The position numbers and the translations under genes are program-made. This document shows positions 1 through 8,442 of a DNA stretch of 15,629 nucleotides, in pieces; the first letter of the stretch is position 1, and each line of letters begins with the position of its first letter. This stretch comes from Thermoflexus sp035573655 (lineage in GTDB: Bacteria > Chloroflexota > Anaerolineae > Thermoflexales > Thermoflexaceae): assembly GCA_035573655.1 (NCBI GenBank), contig DATMAC010000332.1:1-15629 (forward strand), given 5' to 3'. The notes below the pieces were generated by a model that saw nothing but the letters and a program-made list of their open reading frames with translations, had not been told where the DNA came from and searched no databases.

Positions 1-1047
1 CCCCCGCCGGCCCCCGAACCGACCCCGACCGTCCGTCGGGAGGGCGGGCCGCGGATCACCCCTGTGGTGGCAAAGATGGCTGCGGAATACGGAATCGACC
101 TCTCGAAAGTTCCAGGGACCGGGGAAGGCGGGCGCGTGACGAAGAAGGATCTCCTCGCCTACATCGAGCGGATGCGGCTTCAGCCGGTCGGTGCCCCCGC
201 GGCCCGGGAGGCCGAGCTGCCGCCGTGGGAGCAACCGGGGACTGGAGAGCTCTTCCGGCCCACCGAAGAGGTGCTGCAGGCGGCCCCTGCTCCTGCCGCG
301 CCGCCCGCGCCGGCCCCCGCCCCGCCCCCGCCGCCCCCGACAGCCGCTCCGCCCACGCCGTACGAAGTGATCTCCCTCACCTCCATGCGCCGGGCCATCG
401 CCGAGCACATGGTCCGCTCCAAACACACCGCGCCCCACGTGACCACGGTCTTCGAGGTGGATATGAGCCGGGTGATGGCCCACTACGAGGCGAACCGGGC
501 CGCCTTCGAACGGGAGGGGGTGCGGCTGACGCTTACCCCTTACTTCATTATGGCGGCCGTGGCCGCCCTTAAGGCCTATCCCATCGTGAACAGCACTTGG
601 ACCGAGGAGGGGATCCGGGTTTACAAAGCCTACCACATCGGGCTGGCCGTCTCCTTGGGGGAGGAGGGCCTGGTCGTCCCCGTGATCCGGAACGCCGACA
701 CCTACAGCCTGATCGGGCTGGCCCGCGTGGTCAACGACGTGGTGGAACGGGCCCGTCAGCGGCGGCTCAAGCCGGAGGAGATCCAGGGAGGGACCTTCAC
801 CATCACCAACCACGGGGTCTCGGGGAGCCTCTTCGCGACCCCCATCATCCACCAGCCCCAGTGCGCCATCATGGGCGTGGGCCGCGTCCACAAGCGCCCG
901 GTGGTCCTGGAGACCCCTCAGGGGGATATGCTGGCCATCCGCCCCATGGTCTACCTCACCCTCACCTTCGACCACCGCATCATCGATGGAGCCCAGGCGG
1001 ACGCCTTTATGAGCAAGGTCAAGGCGGTTTTGGAGAACTGGGCGTGA
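1..1047 (+). CDS. 2-oxo acid dehydrogenase E2 component (dihydrolipoyl acyltransferase), 5'-truncated by window edge
   Basis: The reading frame is open from base 1, so the N-terminus (lipoyl domain and first linker) lies outside the window; 348 codons are visible. Visible residues about 19-54 form a peripheral-subunit binding domain (RITPVVAKMAAEYGIDL, then VPGTGEGGRVTKKDL). A long Pro/Ala-rich swinging linker follows (about residues 70-118). The rest is the catalytic acyltransferase domain, ending in the active-site motif DHRIIDG with catalytic His325 and Asp329 (visible numbering). The E2 core moves the acyl group from lipoyl-lysine to CoA in pyruvate, branched-chain or 2-oxoglutarate dehydrogenase complexes. 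The substrate cannot be decided from this piece; E1 genes are expected just upstream. It converges on the - strand operon and is followed by a perfect hairpin. Confidence 0.93.
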   Translation, partial: PPPAPEPTPTVRREGGPRITPVVAKMAAEYGIDLSKVPGTGEGGRVTKKDLLAYIERMRLQPVGAPAAREAELPPWEQPGTGELFRPTEEVLQAAPAPAAPPAPAPAPPPPPPTAAPPTPYEVISLTSMRRAIAEHMVRSKHTAPHVTTVFEVDMSRVMAHYEANRAAFEREGVRLTLTPYFIMAAVAALKAYPIVNSTWTEEGIRVYKAYHIGLAVSLGEEGLVVPVIRNADTYSLIGLARVVNDVVERARQRRLKPEEIQGGTFTITNHGVSGSLFATPIIHQPQCAIMGVGRVHKRPVVLETPQGDMLAIRPMVYLTLTFDHRIIDGAQADAFMSKVKAVLENWA

Positions 1048-1071
1048 GGATAGGAAGTCCCCTTCGTGAGT

Positions 1072-1110
1072 CCGCTGGAGCCGAACGCTCTCGGCGTTCG
1101 GCTCCAGCGG
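1072..1110. repeat. Perfect 17-bp hairpin between convergent genes
   Basis: The arms 1072-1088 and 1094-1110 are perfect inverted repeats around the 5-base loop TCTCG. The element lies between the E2 stop (1047) and the stop of the XdhC gene (1128), where a two-way terminator would be useful. Neither strand has a T-run after the stem, so it is not a standard intrinsic terminator. Its core GGAGCCG-AA-CGC recurs in the hairpin at 12370-12416 with a different but still paired dinucleotide, which suggests a REP-like family. Confidence 0.8.
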
Positions 1111-1127
1111 AACGGATCGAAGCTGAC

Positions 1128-2123
1128 TTACCCCTGCGCTGCCGCTGGGATGTAACGGGAAGGATCCGCTATGAACGCCTGCCGGCAGGAGGGACAACAA
1201 AAATACAGGCGCTGCCCCTCCCAATCCAGGGAATAGCGGGCGAGGGCGATCTCCACCTCCATCCCACAGACCGGATCGCGGGCCCACGCCGAGGCGGGCT
1301 CCGGAGGGAGAGCCTGCGCGGCCATGGCCCGCCGCCGCTCCTGCATGATCTCCGCCATCACCGAAAGGGCGATCTCCTCCTGGGTCACCGCCCCCAGGTC
1401 CAGGCCGGCGGGAGCCCGGATCCGCTTTAGATCCCCGTCCGACCATCCGGCCTGCCGGAGGAAATCGAGAACCGCCTGGGCCCGGCGTCGGCTGGCCACC
1501 AGGCCGATGTATCGGGCCGGGGTGCGCAGGGCGGCCTCCAGCGCCTCCTCATCATAGTGGCCCATGGAGGCCACCACAATATAGAGCTCGTCCTGAGGGG
1601 AAAAACTCGGCAGCGCCGCCAGGAGAGCGACCCGAGCCTCCCCCATTTCCTTTGCAAAGGCCTCGCCTCGAACCACCAGGGTGGTCTCGTAACCTAGGGT
1701 TTGGCTGAATACTGCCAGCGCGCGGGCCAGCGGGGATTCCCCAAAAATGAGGAGCTGCGGCTCACGGACCCAGGGCTCCAGGAAGACCTCCAACTCCCCT
1801 CGGCTGGGGCAGGCCATCACGGCCACTGCGCGAGCTTCCTCCTCCACTACCTCTTCACCGGCCTCCGGGGTGATGCGCAGGAGGCGCGGCTGACGGGTGG
1901 CCAGAACCGTCCGCGCCTCCCGGAGGATCAGATCGTGGGCGCAGCCCCCGCCCACCCAGCCATAGATCCGGCCGTCCGCGGTGATCACCGCCCGATCCCC
2001 CACCCGCGCGGACACCGGTGGCTGCCGCCGCACCACCGTCGCGATGACAAACGCTTCCCCCCGTGCCTCCAGTTCCTGAATCAACCCATCCAGCCGAATC
2101 CCTCCACTCAGACGCCAGCCCAT
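1128..2123 (-). CDS. XdhC/CoxI-family molybdenum cofactor maturation protein fused to a C-terminal YHS domain
   Basis: This 331-residue protein has the XdhC/CoxI N-terminal domain (about residues 10-75, with GWVGGGCAHDL and Cys61), a Rossmann-like domain (LLIFGESPLARAL near 125, then a YIGLVASRRRAQ segment), and the family's closing motif APAGLDLGAVTQEEIALSV. Residues about 281-325 add a YHS metal-binding domain with DPVCGM (Cys286) and FCCPSC (Cys309, Cys310, Cys313). XdhC-type proteins bind and sulfurate the molybdenum cofactor before it is inserted into enzymes such as xanthine or CO dehydrogenase. As the last gene after coxL it probably serves that enzyme; the YHS part might handle copper or another metal, which is inference. 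The start at 2123 has GGAGG seven bases upstream. An upstream TTG at 2189 would add 22 residues without family similarity and was rejected. Confidence 0.9.
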   Translation of the reverse strand: MGWRLSGGIRLDGLIQELEARGEAFVIATVVRRQPPVSARVGDRAVITADGRIYGWVGGGCAHDLILREARTVLATRQPRLLRITPEAGEEVVEEEARAVAVMACPSRGELEVFLEPWVREPQLLIFGESPLARALAVFSQTLGYETTLVVRGEAFAKEMGEARVALLAALPSFSPQDELYIVVASMGHYDEEALEAALRTPARYIGLVASRRRAQAVLDFLRQAGWSDGDLKRIRAPAGLDLGAVTQEEIALSVMAEIMQERRRAMAAQALPPEPASAWARDPVCGMEVEIALARYSLDWEGQRLYFCCPSCRQAFIADPSRYIPAAAQG

Positions 2124-2219
2124 CCGAAACCTCCAAGGATCCCTGTCCTCGCCTTCCGCTGAGGGGCAAGGCGATGATCTGCTTTTCAACGGTTTTGGGG
2201 CGGGAAGGACCTCTCCCCG

Positions 2220-4571
2220 CTATTCGGTGATCCCATGCTCCCGCAGAATCTTCCAGATCTTCCACGGGGTGATGGGCATGTCGATATGGCGCACCCCCAG
2301 ATGGGAGAGGGCATCCACGACGGCGTTCACGAAGGCCGCCGGGGAGCCCACATTGGCGGACTCGCCGACCCCCTTCGCCCCCAGCGGGTGATGCGGGGAC
2401 GGCGTGACGGTGCGGTCCAGCTCCCAACGGGGCGTCTCCAGCGCGGTCGGGATGAGGTATTCCGTGAAGTTCGAGGAGAGGCAGTTGCCGTTCTCATCGT
2501 AGGCGATCTCCTGCATGAAGGCGATCGCGAAGCCCTCGGTGAGGCCACCGTGGATCTGCCCCTCCACAATCATCGGGTTGATCACCGTCCCGCAGTCATC
2601 GACGCCCACGAACCGCCGGACCTTCACCTGTCCGGTTCCCTTATCGATGTCCACCACGCATACATAGGTCCCAAAGGGGAACGTGAGGTTCGGCGGGTCA
2701 TAGTAATACACCGCCTCCAGCCCCGGCTCCATCCCGGGCGGTGGGTTCGTGTAAGCCGCGAAAGCCACCTGGGGGAAGGTCACGGACTTCCCCGGAACGC
2801 CGCGGACCACAAAGCGTCCTTCCTCCCAAATGACGTCTTCCTCAGCGGCCTCCAGCAGATGCGCGGCGATCTTGCGGGCCTTCTCCCGGATGCGCCGGGC
2901 GCACATGGCCGCCGCCGCCCCGGCGGTGGGGGTGCTGCGGCTGGCGTAGGTGCCCAGGCCGTAGGGAGCAGTGTCGGTGTCCCCTTCCTCCACCAGCACA
3001 TCCTCCACGGAAACCCCCAGCTCGTGGGCGACGATCTGGGCATAGGTGGTCTCGTGGCCCTGGCCTTGGTGGCGGGTGCCGAAGCGGGCGAGGATCTTAC
3101 CGGTCGGATGGACCCGGATCTCACAGCTATCGAACATCTTGAGGCCGGCGATATCGAAGGTGTGGCTCGGCCCGGCCCCCACGATCTCCGTGTAGGAGGA
3201 AATGCCGATGCCCATCAGCTCGCCTCGGCGCCGCCGCTCCTCTTGCTCGCGCCGGAGCTCCTCATAGCCGATGAGCTGCAACGCCCGGTCCAGGGCCGCC
3301 ACATAATTGCCGCTGTCATAGGTCCAGCCCAGCGCCGAGCGGTAAGGGAACTTCTCGGGCGGGATGAAGTTCCTCCGCCGCAACTCCGCGGGGTCGATCC
3401 CCAGCTCGTCGGCCAGGATGTCCATGGCCCGCTCGATCAAATAAGAGGCCTCAGTCACCCGGAAGGAACAACGGTAAGAGATCCCGCCGGGCGCCTTGTT
3501 GGTGTAAACGGCATCCACCTCGGCGAAGGCCACTGGGAAATCATAAGATCCGGTGCAGATGCTGAAGAGCCCGGCGGGAAAACGGCTGGGGTTGGCCGAG
3601 GCGTCGAAGGCGCCGTGATCGGCCAGCGTCTTCACCCGCAGGGCGGTCACCCGGCCATCCCGGGTCGCCCCCAGCTCCACCGTCATGTGATAATCCCGGG
3701 CGAAGGACGTGGAGGTCAGGTTCTCCGTCCGCGTCTCCACCCACTTCACCGGCCGTCCCAGCATCATAGAGGCGACAATGGCGCACACGTAGCCTGGGTA
3801 AACGGCCACCTTGTTGCCGAAGCCCCCGCCGATATCCGGCGAGATCACCCGGATCATGTGCTCGGGCAGCTTGGTCACCAACGCCAACAGCGTCCGATAG
3901 GCGTGAGGGGCCTGGGAGGTCACATAGAGGGTCAGCCGGCCGCTGACCCGATCGAAGTCCGCGATGCAGCCGCAGGGCTCCAAGGGCGCGGGGTGCACCC
4001 GCTGGAACTTGATGTGCTCCCGGATCACCACCTCGGAACGGCGCAGGGCCTCCTCCGTGGCCTCCCGGTCCCCCACCTCCCAATGCCAGATATGATTGGT
4101 CTTCTGCTCCCGATCCTCCCGCAGGATCGGCGCGTCCGGCTCCAGGGCCTTAAACGGATCCACCACCACTGGGAGGGGCTCGTAATCGACCTCCACCGCC
4201 TGGGCACCGTCCACAGCCGCCTCCCGAGTCTCCCCTACCACGGCGGCGACCTCCTGATACTGGAAGAGCACCTTGCCGACCGCCAGCACCATCTGCTTGT
4301 CCCCGGCCAGGGTGGGCATCCAGGCCAGGCCCAGTTCCTCCAGGTCCTCCCCGGTGATCACAGCCAGCACGCCCGGGACCGCCTTGGCGGCCTCCGTGCG
4401 GATGGAGCGGATGCGAGCATGAGCATAGGGGCTGCGCACCAGGGCCATATAGGCCATGCGAGGCAGGACAATGTCGTCCAGATAGCGGCCCCGCCCCTGG
4501 ATGAAACGGATGTCCTCCTTCCGCCGAACGGAATGGCCCAGCGCCCCGTGAGCTTGTCCTGTGGTCGCCAT
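2220..4571 (-). CDS. coxL: Aerobic carbon monoxide dehydrogenase large subunit, form I (molybdenum-copper)
   Basis: The 783-residue protein starts with the a/b hammerhead domain (about 15-130) and continues with the molybdopterin-binding domains. Form I markers are present: the active-site loop SYRCSFR with Cys368 (the Cu ligand, Cys388 in Oligotropha), Gln220 in TSQAPHAYR and catalytic Glu737 in GVGESANVG. The Gln-to-Cys distance (148 residues) equals that remembered for Oligotropha CoxL. DIGGGFGNK (246-254), GQGHETTY (503-510) and the GLGTYASRSTPTAGA run (538-552) are also form I-like. The enzyme oxidises CO with water to CO2, passing electrons through CoxS and CoxM to quinones. The first loop residue is Ser rather than the usual Ala of AYxCSFR. 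The start has AGGAGG upstream; the gap to coxS is 28 bases. Automatic annotation may call it only a xanthine dehydrogenase family protein. Confidence 0.95.
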   Translation of the reverse strand: MATTGQAHGALGHSVRRKEDIRFIQGRGRYLDDIVLPRMAYMALVRSPYAHARIRSIRTEAAKAVPGVLAVITGEDLEELGLAWMPTLAGDKQMVLAVGKVLFQYQEVAAVVGETREAAVDGAQAVEVDYEPLPVVVDPFKALEPDAPILREDREQKTNHIWHWEVGDREATEEALRRSEVVIREHIKFQRVHPAPLEPCGCIADFDRVSGRLTLYVTSQAPHAYRTLLALVTKLPEHMIRVISPDIGGGFGNKVAVYPGYVCAIVASMMLGRPVKWVETRTENLTSTSFARDYHMTVELGATRDGRVTALRVKTLADHGAFDASANPSRFPAGLFSICTGSYDFPVAFAEVDAVYTNKAPGGISYRCSFRVTEASYLIERAMDILADELGIDPAELRRRNFIPPEKFPYRSALGWTYDSGNYVAALDRALQLIGYEELRREQEERRRRGELMGIGISSYTEIVGAGPSHTFDIAGLKMFDSCEIRVHPTGKILARFGTRHQGQGHETTYAQIVAHELGVSVEDVLVEEGDTDTAPYGLGTYASRSTPTAGAAAAMCARRIREKARKIAAHLLEAAEEDVIWEEGRFVVRGVPGKSVTFPQVAFAAYTNPPPGMEPGLEAVYYYDPPNLTFPFGTYVCVVDIDKGTGQVKVRRFVGVDDCGTVINPMIVEGQIHGGLTEGFAIAFMQEIAYDENGNCLSSNFTEYLIPTALETPRWELDRTVTPSPHHPLGAKGVGESANVGSPAAFVNAVVDALSHLGVRHIDMPITPWKIWKILREHGITE

Positions 4572-4599
4572 ATTGAACCTCCTGATCGATAGGATCCCT

Positions 4600-5157
4600 T
4601 CAGCGGGCGGCCATCTCCTGAGCGGCGTGCTGGATGGCCTTGACGATGTTCATGTATCCAGTGCACCGGCACAGGTTGCCGGAGATGGCGATGCGGATCT
4701 CCTCCTCGCTGGGCTGCGGGTTCTCTTGGAGGAAGGCGTAAGCGGTCATCAGCATGCCGGGGGTGCAGAACCCACACTGGAGGCCGTGGTGTTCCCAGAA
4801 CGCCTTCTGCAGGGGATGCAGCTCGCTGTCCCTGGCCAGACCTTCCACGGTCATGATCTCCGCTCCGTCGGCCTGGACGGCGAACATCGTGCAGCTCTTG
4901 ACCGCCTCCCCGTTCAGGAGGACGGTGCACGCCCCACAGCTGGTCGTATCGCAGCCCACATGAGTTCCGGTGAGCCCCAGGGCATCCCGAAGGAAATACA
5001 CCAGCAGAGTGCGGGCCTCGACCTCCGCCTCATAGGGGCGACCGTTGACCGTCACCCGGATCCGATGCCGAGCCGCCGGCATGATAGCCTCCGCGGCCTT
5101 GCGAGGAGCCGCCCGACGTGGAGCTCCGGTCGTTCGCTTGCCCTTACGCGCCGGCAT
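4600..5157 (-). CDS. coxS: Aerobic carbon monoxide dehydrogenase small subunit (two [2Fe-2S] clusters)
   Basis: The 185-residue protein has an N-terminal plant-ferredoxin-like domain with Cys69, Cys74, Cys77 and Cys89, then a four-helix domain with Cys128, Cys131 (CGFC) and Cys163, Cys165 (CRC). All eight ligands for two [2Fe-2S] clusters are present. It carries electrons from the Mo-Cu site of CoxL to the FAD of CoxM. The first 25 residues are rich in Lys, Arg and Ala and lie outside the family core. ATG at 5157 has AGGAGG five bases upstream, but ATG at 5082 (Met26) also has GGAGG five bases upstream and would give a 160-residue protein closer to known CoxS. Which start is used cannot be settled from sequence alone. 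There is no Tat or Sec signal. Confidence 0.95.
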   Translation of the reverse strand: MPARKGKRTTGAPRRAAPRKAAEAIMPAARHRIRVTVNGRPYEAEVEARTLLVYFLRDALGLTGTHVGCDTTSCGACTVLLNGEAVKSCTMFAVQADGAEIMTVEGLARDSELHPLQKAFWEHHGLQCGFCTPGMLMTAYAFLQENPQPSEEEIRIAISGNLCRCTGYMNIVKAIQHAAQEMAAR

Positions 5158-5241
5158 GGTTTCCTCCTGTCTCGCGATTCGGGTTCCCTCAAGCTCTCCG
5201 AATGAGGCAGACGCGCCTTCCCTTTCCCGGGCCTCAGGCGC

Positions 5242-6126
5242 TCATCCTCCCGGAATGCGCTCCAGGGCCTTTCGGAGGGCCCGGACCGTGAGGACACGGA
5301 CCATATCTCGCTTATATTCCGCGGGCCCGCGGGTGTCGCTGGTCGGCTGGGCCGCCGCAGCGGCCAGCTCCCCCGCCCGGGCGATGGTGGCCTCGTCCAG
5401 ACGTTTGCCCACCAACCACTCCTCTGCCTCCCGGGCCCGAAGGGAGGTGGGCCCGACCGCGCACAGCCCGATGCCGGCCTTCCGGCACACCCCGTCCCCG
5501 TCCAAGGCGATTTGAACCCCCACAGCGACCACAGCGAAATCCCCCACCTTGCGCTCGATCTTCAGATAGGCGCCCGCCTCCCGCGGCCCGGGGGCCGGCA
5601 CCCGGATCTCCGTCACGACCTCCCCTGGCTCCAGAGCGCTCATGAAGGGTCCGGTGAAAAAGCTCTCCAAGGGCAGCGTGCGCTGGCTGATCCGTCGGCC
5701 CTTCGGGCCGGTGATCACCACCTCTGCCTTTGCGGCCAGGAGGGCTGCCCCCCAGTCCCCAGCGGGGTCCGCGTGAGCCACAGATCCCCCAACCGTCCCC
5801 CGATTGCGCACAATCGGATCCGCAATGACCCTCGCGGCATCCGCCAGAAGCGGATACCGTTGTTGGATCATCGGGCTGCGCTCCATAGCGCGATGGCGCA
5901 CCATGGCACCGATGCGCAGGACCCCGCGCTCTTCCGCCAGGAAGTCCAGGCCAGGAATGCGATTGAGATCAATCAGGACCTTTGGATTGGCCAGGCGGAA
6001 GCGCATCATGGGGATCAGGCTCTGTCCCCCGGCAAGGAGGCGGGCGTCCGGACCGTACTGCTGGAGTAAGCGGACCGCCTGCTCCAGCGTGGTGGGGGCT
6101 ACATATTCAAACGGCGCAGGGAACAT
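5242..6126 (-). CDS. coxM: Aerobic carbon monoxide dehydrogenase medium (FAD) subunit
   Basis: The 294-residue flavoprotein subunit carries both FAD pyrophosphate motifs of the family: AGGQS at 32-36 and TVGGS at 111-115 (within RNRGTVGGSVAHADPAGD). A FAD-binding domain (1 to about 175) is followed by the CO dehydrogenase flavoprotein C-terminal domain. It receives electrons from CoxS and passes them to the respiratory chain. It is first in the coxM-coxS-coxL order typical of form I enzymes, 84 bases before coxS. The ATG at 6126 has AGGAGG six bases upstream. A xanthine dehydrogenase FAD subunit would look similar; the form I CoxL downstream decides the name. Confidence 0.94.
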   Translation of the reverse strand: MFPAPFEYVAPTTLEQAVRLLQQYGPDARLLAGGQSLIPMMRFRLANPKVLIDLNRIPGLDFLAEERGVLRIGAMVRHRAMERSPMIQQRYPLLADAARVIADPIVRNRGTVGGSVAHADPAGDWGAALLAAKAEVVITGPKGRRISQRTLPLESFFTGPFMSALEPGEVVTEIRVPAPGPREAGAYLKIERKVGDFAVVAVGVQIALDGDGVCRKAGIGLCAVGPTSLRAREAEEWLVGKRLDEATIARAGELAAAAAQPTSDTRGPAEYKRDMVRVLTVRALRKALERIPGG

Positions 6127-6253
6127 GAAGGCCTCCTTTCAATCTGGCTGGGACTTCACGCGGAGAAAGCTGCGTTGGGGAGATCTTCCCGTTTCACGGA
6201 AGGCTTTCGGGCGGGGTGGGCCCCTAGAGGTGATCCACATCCCCCAAACGCTG

Positions 6254-7297
6254 CTATGGGACGATCACCGCCCGGCCGATATATCGGCGGTTCTTGAAAT
6301 CATCGATGGCCTGGTTGATCTGATCCAATCGATATTGTCGGGTGTGCACTTTCACCAGACCTCGCGCGTTGAGATCCATCAGCTCCACCAGCTCCATATA
6401 GTTCCCGACTAAGCTCCCAGCGATGGTGATCTCATTGAAGATCATCTGTACCGTGGGGACCTCCAGCTTCCCGCCGTAGCCGATGATGAAGTGGGTACCC
6501 CCTTTGCGCAGCATCTGCCACCCCTGCTGCTCCACCCCTGCCTCCCCAACGAAATCGAGGACCACATGGGCGCCGCCCTTCGTGCGCTCGCGGACCTCAG
6601 CCACCAGGTCGGGGCCGCCGGCGAGGACGTCATCGGCCCCCAACTCCCGGGCCAGCTGACGGGCGGATTCCGAGATGTCCACAGCGATGAGGCGGGCGCC
6701 GGAGAGAGCACGAAGGACCTGAAGGGCGATGTGGCCTAGGCCCCCGATGCCAATGATCACACAGAAGGTGCCGGGGGGGAGCAGCTTCGCTGCTCGCTTC
6801 GCGGCCCGGTAAGCCGTGAGGCCCGCGTCGGCCAGCGGGGCCACGTCCGCCGGGGCCACGCCGTCGGGAAGCTTGACCAGGGCCCGCTCGTTGGTGACCA
6901 GATACTCCGCGAACCCTCCATTGGCGTTCAGGCCGGGGAAGATCCCGCGCTCGCAATACATGTCCTCACCCTGGCGACATGCGAGGCACACCCCACAGGT
7001 CCGCAAAGGGTGGCAGATCACCGGATCCCCAGGCTTCACCGAGGTCACCGCGCTCCCTACCTCCTCCACCCAGCCGGCGTTCTCATGGCCGGGAATGTAC
7101 GGCAGGAGCTTCCCGTCCGGATCCAGGATGCTCCGCCACACACCCTCGATGATGTGGAGGTCCGTGCGGCAGAGGCCGGCGGCCCCGATCCGCACGATGA
7201 CTTCGTCGGGGGAGGTGATCTTCGGCTCGGGGACATCCTCCAGACGGAGCTGGACGTTCAGATGGGGATCATATTCGTAGAGCCGAGCTGCTTTCAT
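6254..7297 (-). CDS. Zinc-dependent, NAD-linked medium-chain alcohol dehydrogenase
   Basis: The 347-residue protein has a GroES-like catalytic domain and a Rossmann domain (GIGGLG near 183-188; Asp207 at the end of beta-2 favours NAD over NADP). Catalytic zinc ligands are Cys43, His71-Glu72 (PGHEN) and Asp156 in APLADAG, where many relatives have Cys. Structural zinc ligands are Cys101, Cys104, Cys107 and Cys115. It probably interconverts a primary or secondary alcohol and its carbonyl in the cytoplasm. The sequence closely recalls the dehydrogenase in mycobacterial and rhodococcal mim/prm clusters, where it would act on 2-propanol or similar alcohols; that is from memory. It lies 113 bases after the amidohydrolase and 127 bases before coxM. 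The start has AGGAGG six bases upstream. Confidence 0.93.
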   Translation of the reverse strand: MKAARLYEYDPHLNVQLRLEDVPEPKITSPDEVIVRIGAAGLCRTDLHIIEGVWRSILDPDGKLLPYIPGHENAGWVEEVGSAVTSVKPGDPVICHPLRTCGVCLACRQGEDMYCERGIFPGLNANGGFAEYLVTNERALVKLPDGVAPADVAPLADAGLTAYRAAKRAAKLLPPGTFCVIIGIGGLGHIALQVLRALSGARLIAVDISESARQLARELGADDVLAGGPDLVAEVRERTKGGAHVVLDFVGEAGVEQQGWQMLRKGGTHFIIGYGGKLEVPTVQMIFNEITIAGSLVGNYMELVELMDLNARGLVKVHTRQYRLDQINQAIDDFKNRRYIGRAVIVP

Positions 7298-7346
7298 AGG
7301 CCCCTCCTGAGCGCCTGTGAGGTTTATATGGATCTTGGGAATCTTT

Positions 7347-7383
7347 GGGGGTTAGGAGCCCCCGAAGGCGACCCCTAACCCCC
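7347..7383 (-). repeat. Intercistronic hairpin between amidohydrolase and alcohol dehydrogenase genes
   Basis: Perfect 10-bp arms (7347-7356 and 7374-7383, GGGGGTTAGG/CCTAACCCCC) enclose 17 bases. Read on the coding (-) strand, the loop holds CC-TTCG-GG, which would form a stable UUCG tetraloop. No T-run follows on the - strand, so it is more likely an mRNA processing or stability element than a terminator. Confidence 0.7.
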
Positions 7384-7410
7384 GATTGAGGAATGGACTC
7401 CACCCAACGT

Positions 7411-8442
7411 TCATGCCGCGAGGGCTGCCAGCCGCTGGCCGATGGGGTCGCGCCGCAGCTTCTCCCGCTGGGCAGCAATATCAATGCCGTAGAGGCGCGC
7501 CGCGTTCTCCCCCAGGATCTTGCGCTTGACCTCCAGGGTCAGGTCCACACCGAACTCCTCCCGGATATCCTGGGGCAGCTCAAAGGCGACGAATTTCTCA
7601 ATAATCCAACGCGGGGACCAGAGGGCGTAGTCGCTGCCGAAGAGGATACGATCGGGCCCCAACCAATAGAGGAGATTGGCGATGATCTCGGCGAAGTAAC
7701 GTGGGCGGGAGTGGATGAAGGCGATGGCCACCGCGAGGCCTGCATAGACGTTCTTGTCTTGCGTCGCGATCCAGCAGAAATCATCCAAACGCGGCAGGCC
7801 ACAGTGTTCCACGATGAAGTTCAGGTCCGGGAAGTCGGAGGCCGCTTGGTCCACATCGTGCACATCGAAGGCATCCTTGTTCAGCGGATAAATCGTGGGG
7901 CCTTTATGGACATGGATATTGCGGATCCCCAGCTCGCGACAGAGCTCCAGGTAACGATAGGCCATGGGGTCCGTCAGCCGCCACCCGCGGGATTCCCCCC
8001 GCCACTCCGCAGTGTAGAGCTTGAGGCCCTGGATGGGGTACTCCTCAACCATCCGCCGGAACTCATCCAGGCCCTTCTCCCCCCAACGGGGGTCGAAGGT
8101 CCCGCACAGGATGAAGCGGTCGGGATACTTCTGCTTCAAAACGTTGTTCTGGACATGGGTGTTGAAACCGTTCTTGAAAAACTCCGTGAGATAGGTCGAG
8201 TTGAAGATCCCCATGTCCACATAGCCTTCGATGAAAAGATCGCGGATCAGCGTCTCCTCGTCGTATTTGCAATACTTGTCGAAAGGCCACACATAATCCG
8301 AGGGGCTCAGAGCCTTGTGGTAATCGTAGAAGCAAAGCATCCACCCCTCACCGTATTTATTCCGCCAGTTCTCGGGACTGCCGTCCCAGAAGTGCATGTG
8401 GCCGTCGATCACGAAGATCTCTTGACCATCCACGCGGATCAT
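7411..8442 (-). CDS. Amidohydrolase-2 family metal-dependent hydrolase (prm/mim-cluster type)
   Basis: The 343-residue TIM-barrel protein has the metal motif HxH (His15, His17 in IDGHMHFWD), His177/His179 in NIHVHKGP, His213 in IVEHCG and Asp271 in LFGSDY, which are the usual ligands of the amidohydrolase_2 (ACMSD-like) family. The substrate is not known. The sequence style (KLYTAEW, then HVHKGPTIYPLNKDAFDV) closely recalls the amidohydrolase encoded with propane/acetone monooxygenases in actinobacteria, from memory; its role there is also unclear. ATG at 8442 has AGGAGG six bases upstream and overlaps the stop of the preceding gene by four bases (ATGA), implying translational coupling. A longer in-frame start at 8481 would intrude on that gene and was rejected. 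Confidence 0.92.
   Translation of the reverse strand: MIRVDGQEIFVIDGHMHFWDGSPENWRNKYGEGWMLCFYDYHKALSPSDYVWPFDKYCKYDEETLIRDLFIEGYVDMGIFNSTYLTEFFKNGFNTHVQNNVLKQKYPDRFILCGTFDPRWGEKGLDEFRRMVEEYPIQGLKLYTAEWRGESRGWRLTDPMAYRYLELCRELGIRNIHVHKGPTIYPLNKDAFDVHDVDQAASDFPDLNFIVEHCGLPRLDDFCWIATQDKNVYAGLAVAIAFIHSRPRYFAEIIANLLYWLGPDRILFGSDYALWSPRWIIEKFVAFELPQDIREEFGVDLTLEVKRKILGENAARLYGIDIAAQREKLRRDPIGQRLAALAA

Noticed and set aside
1072..1110. Intrinsic terminator for E2 and the xdhC gene
   Set aside because: Strong stem, but no T-run on either strand; kept as a repeat instead.
2235..4592. Very long open frame on the + strand opposite coxL
   Set aside because: It is a shadow of the high-GC coxL codons; coxL has full family conservation and a ribosome site, the antisense frame has neither.
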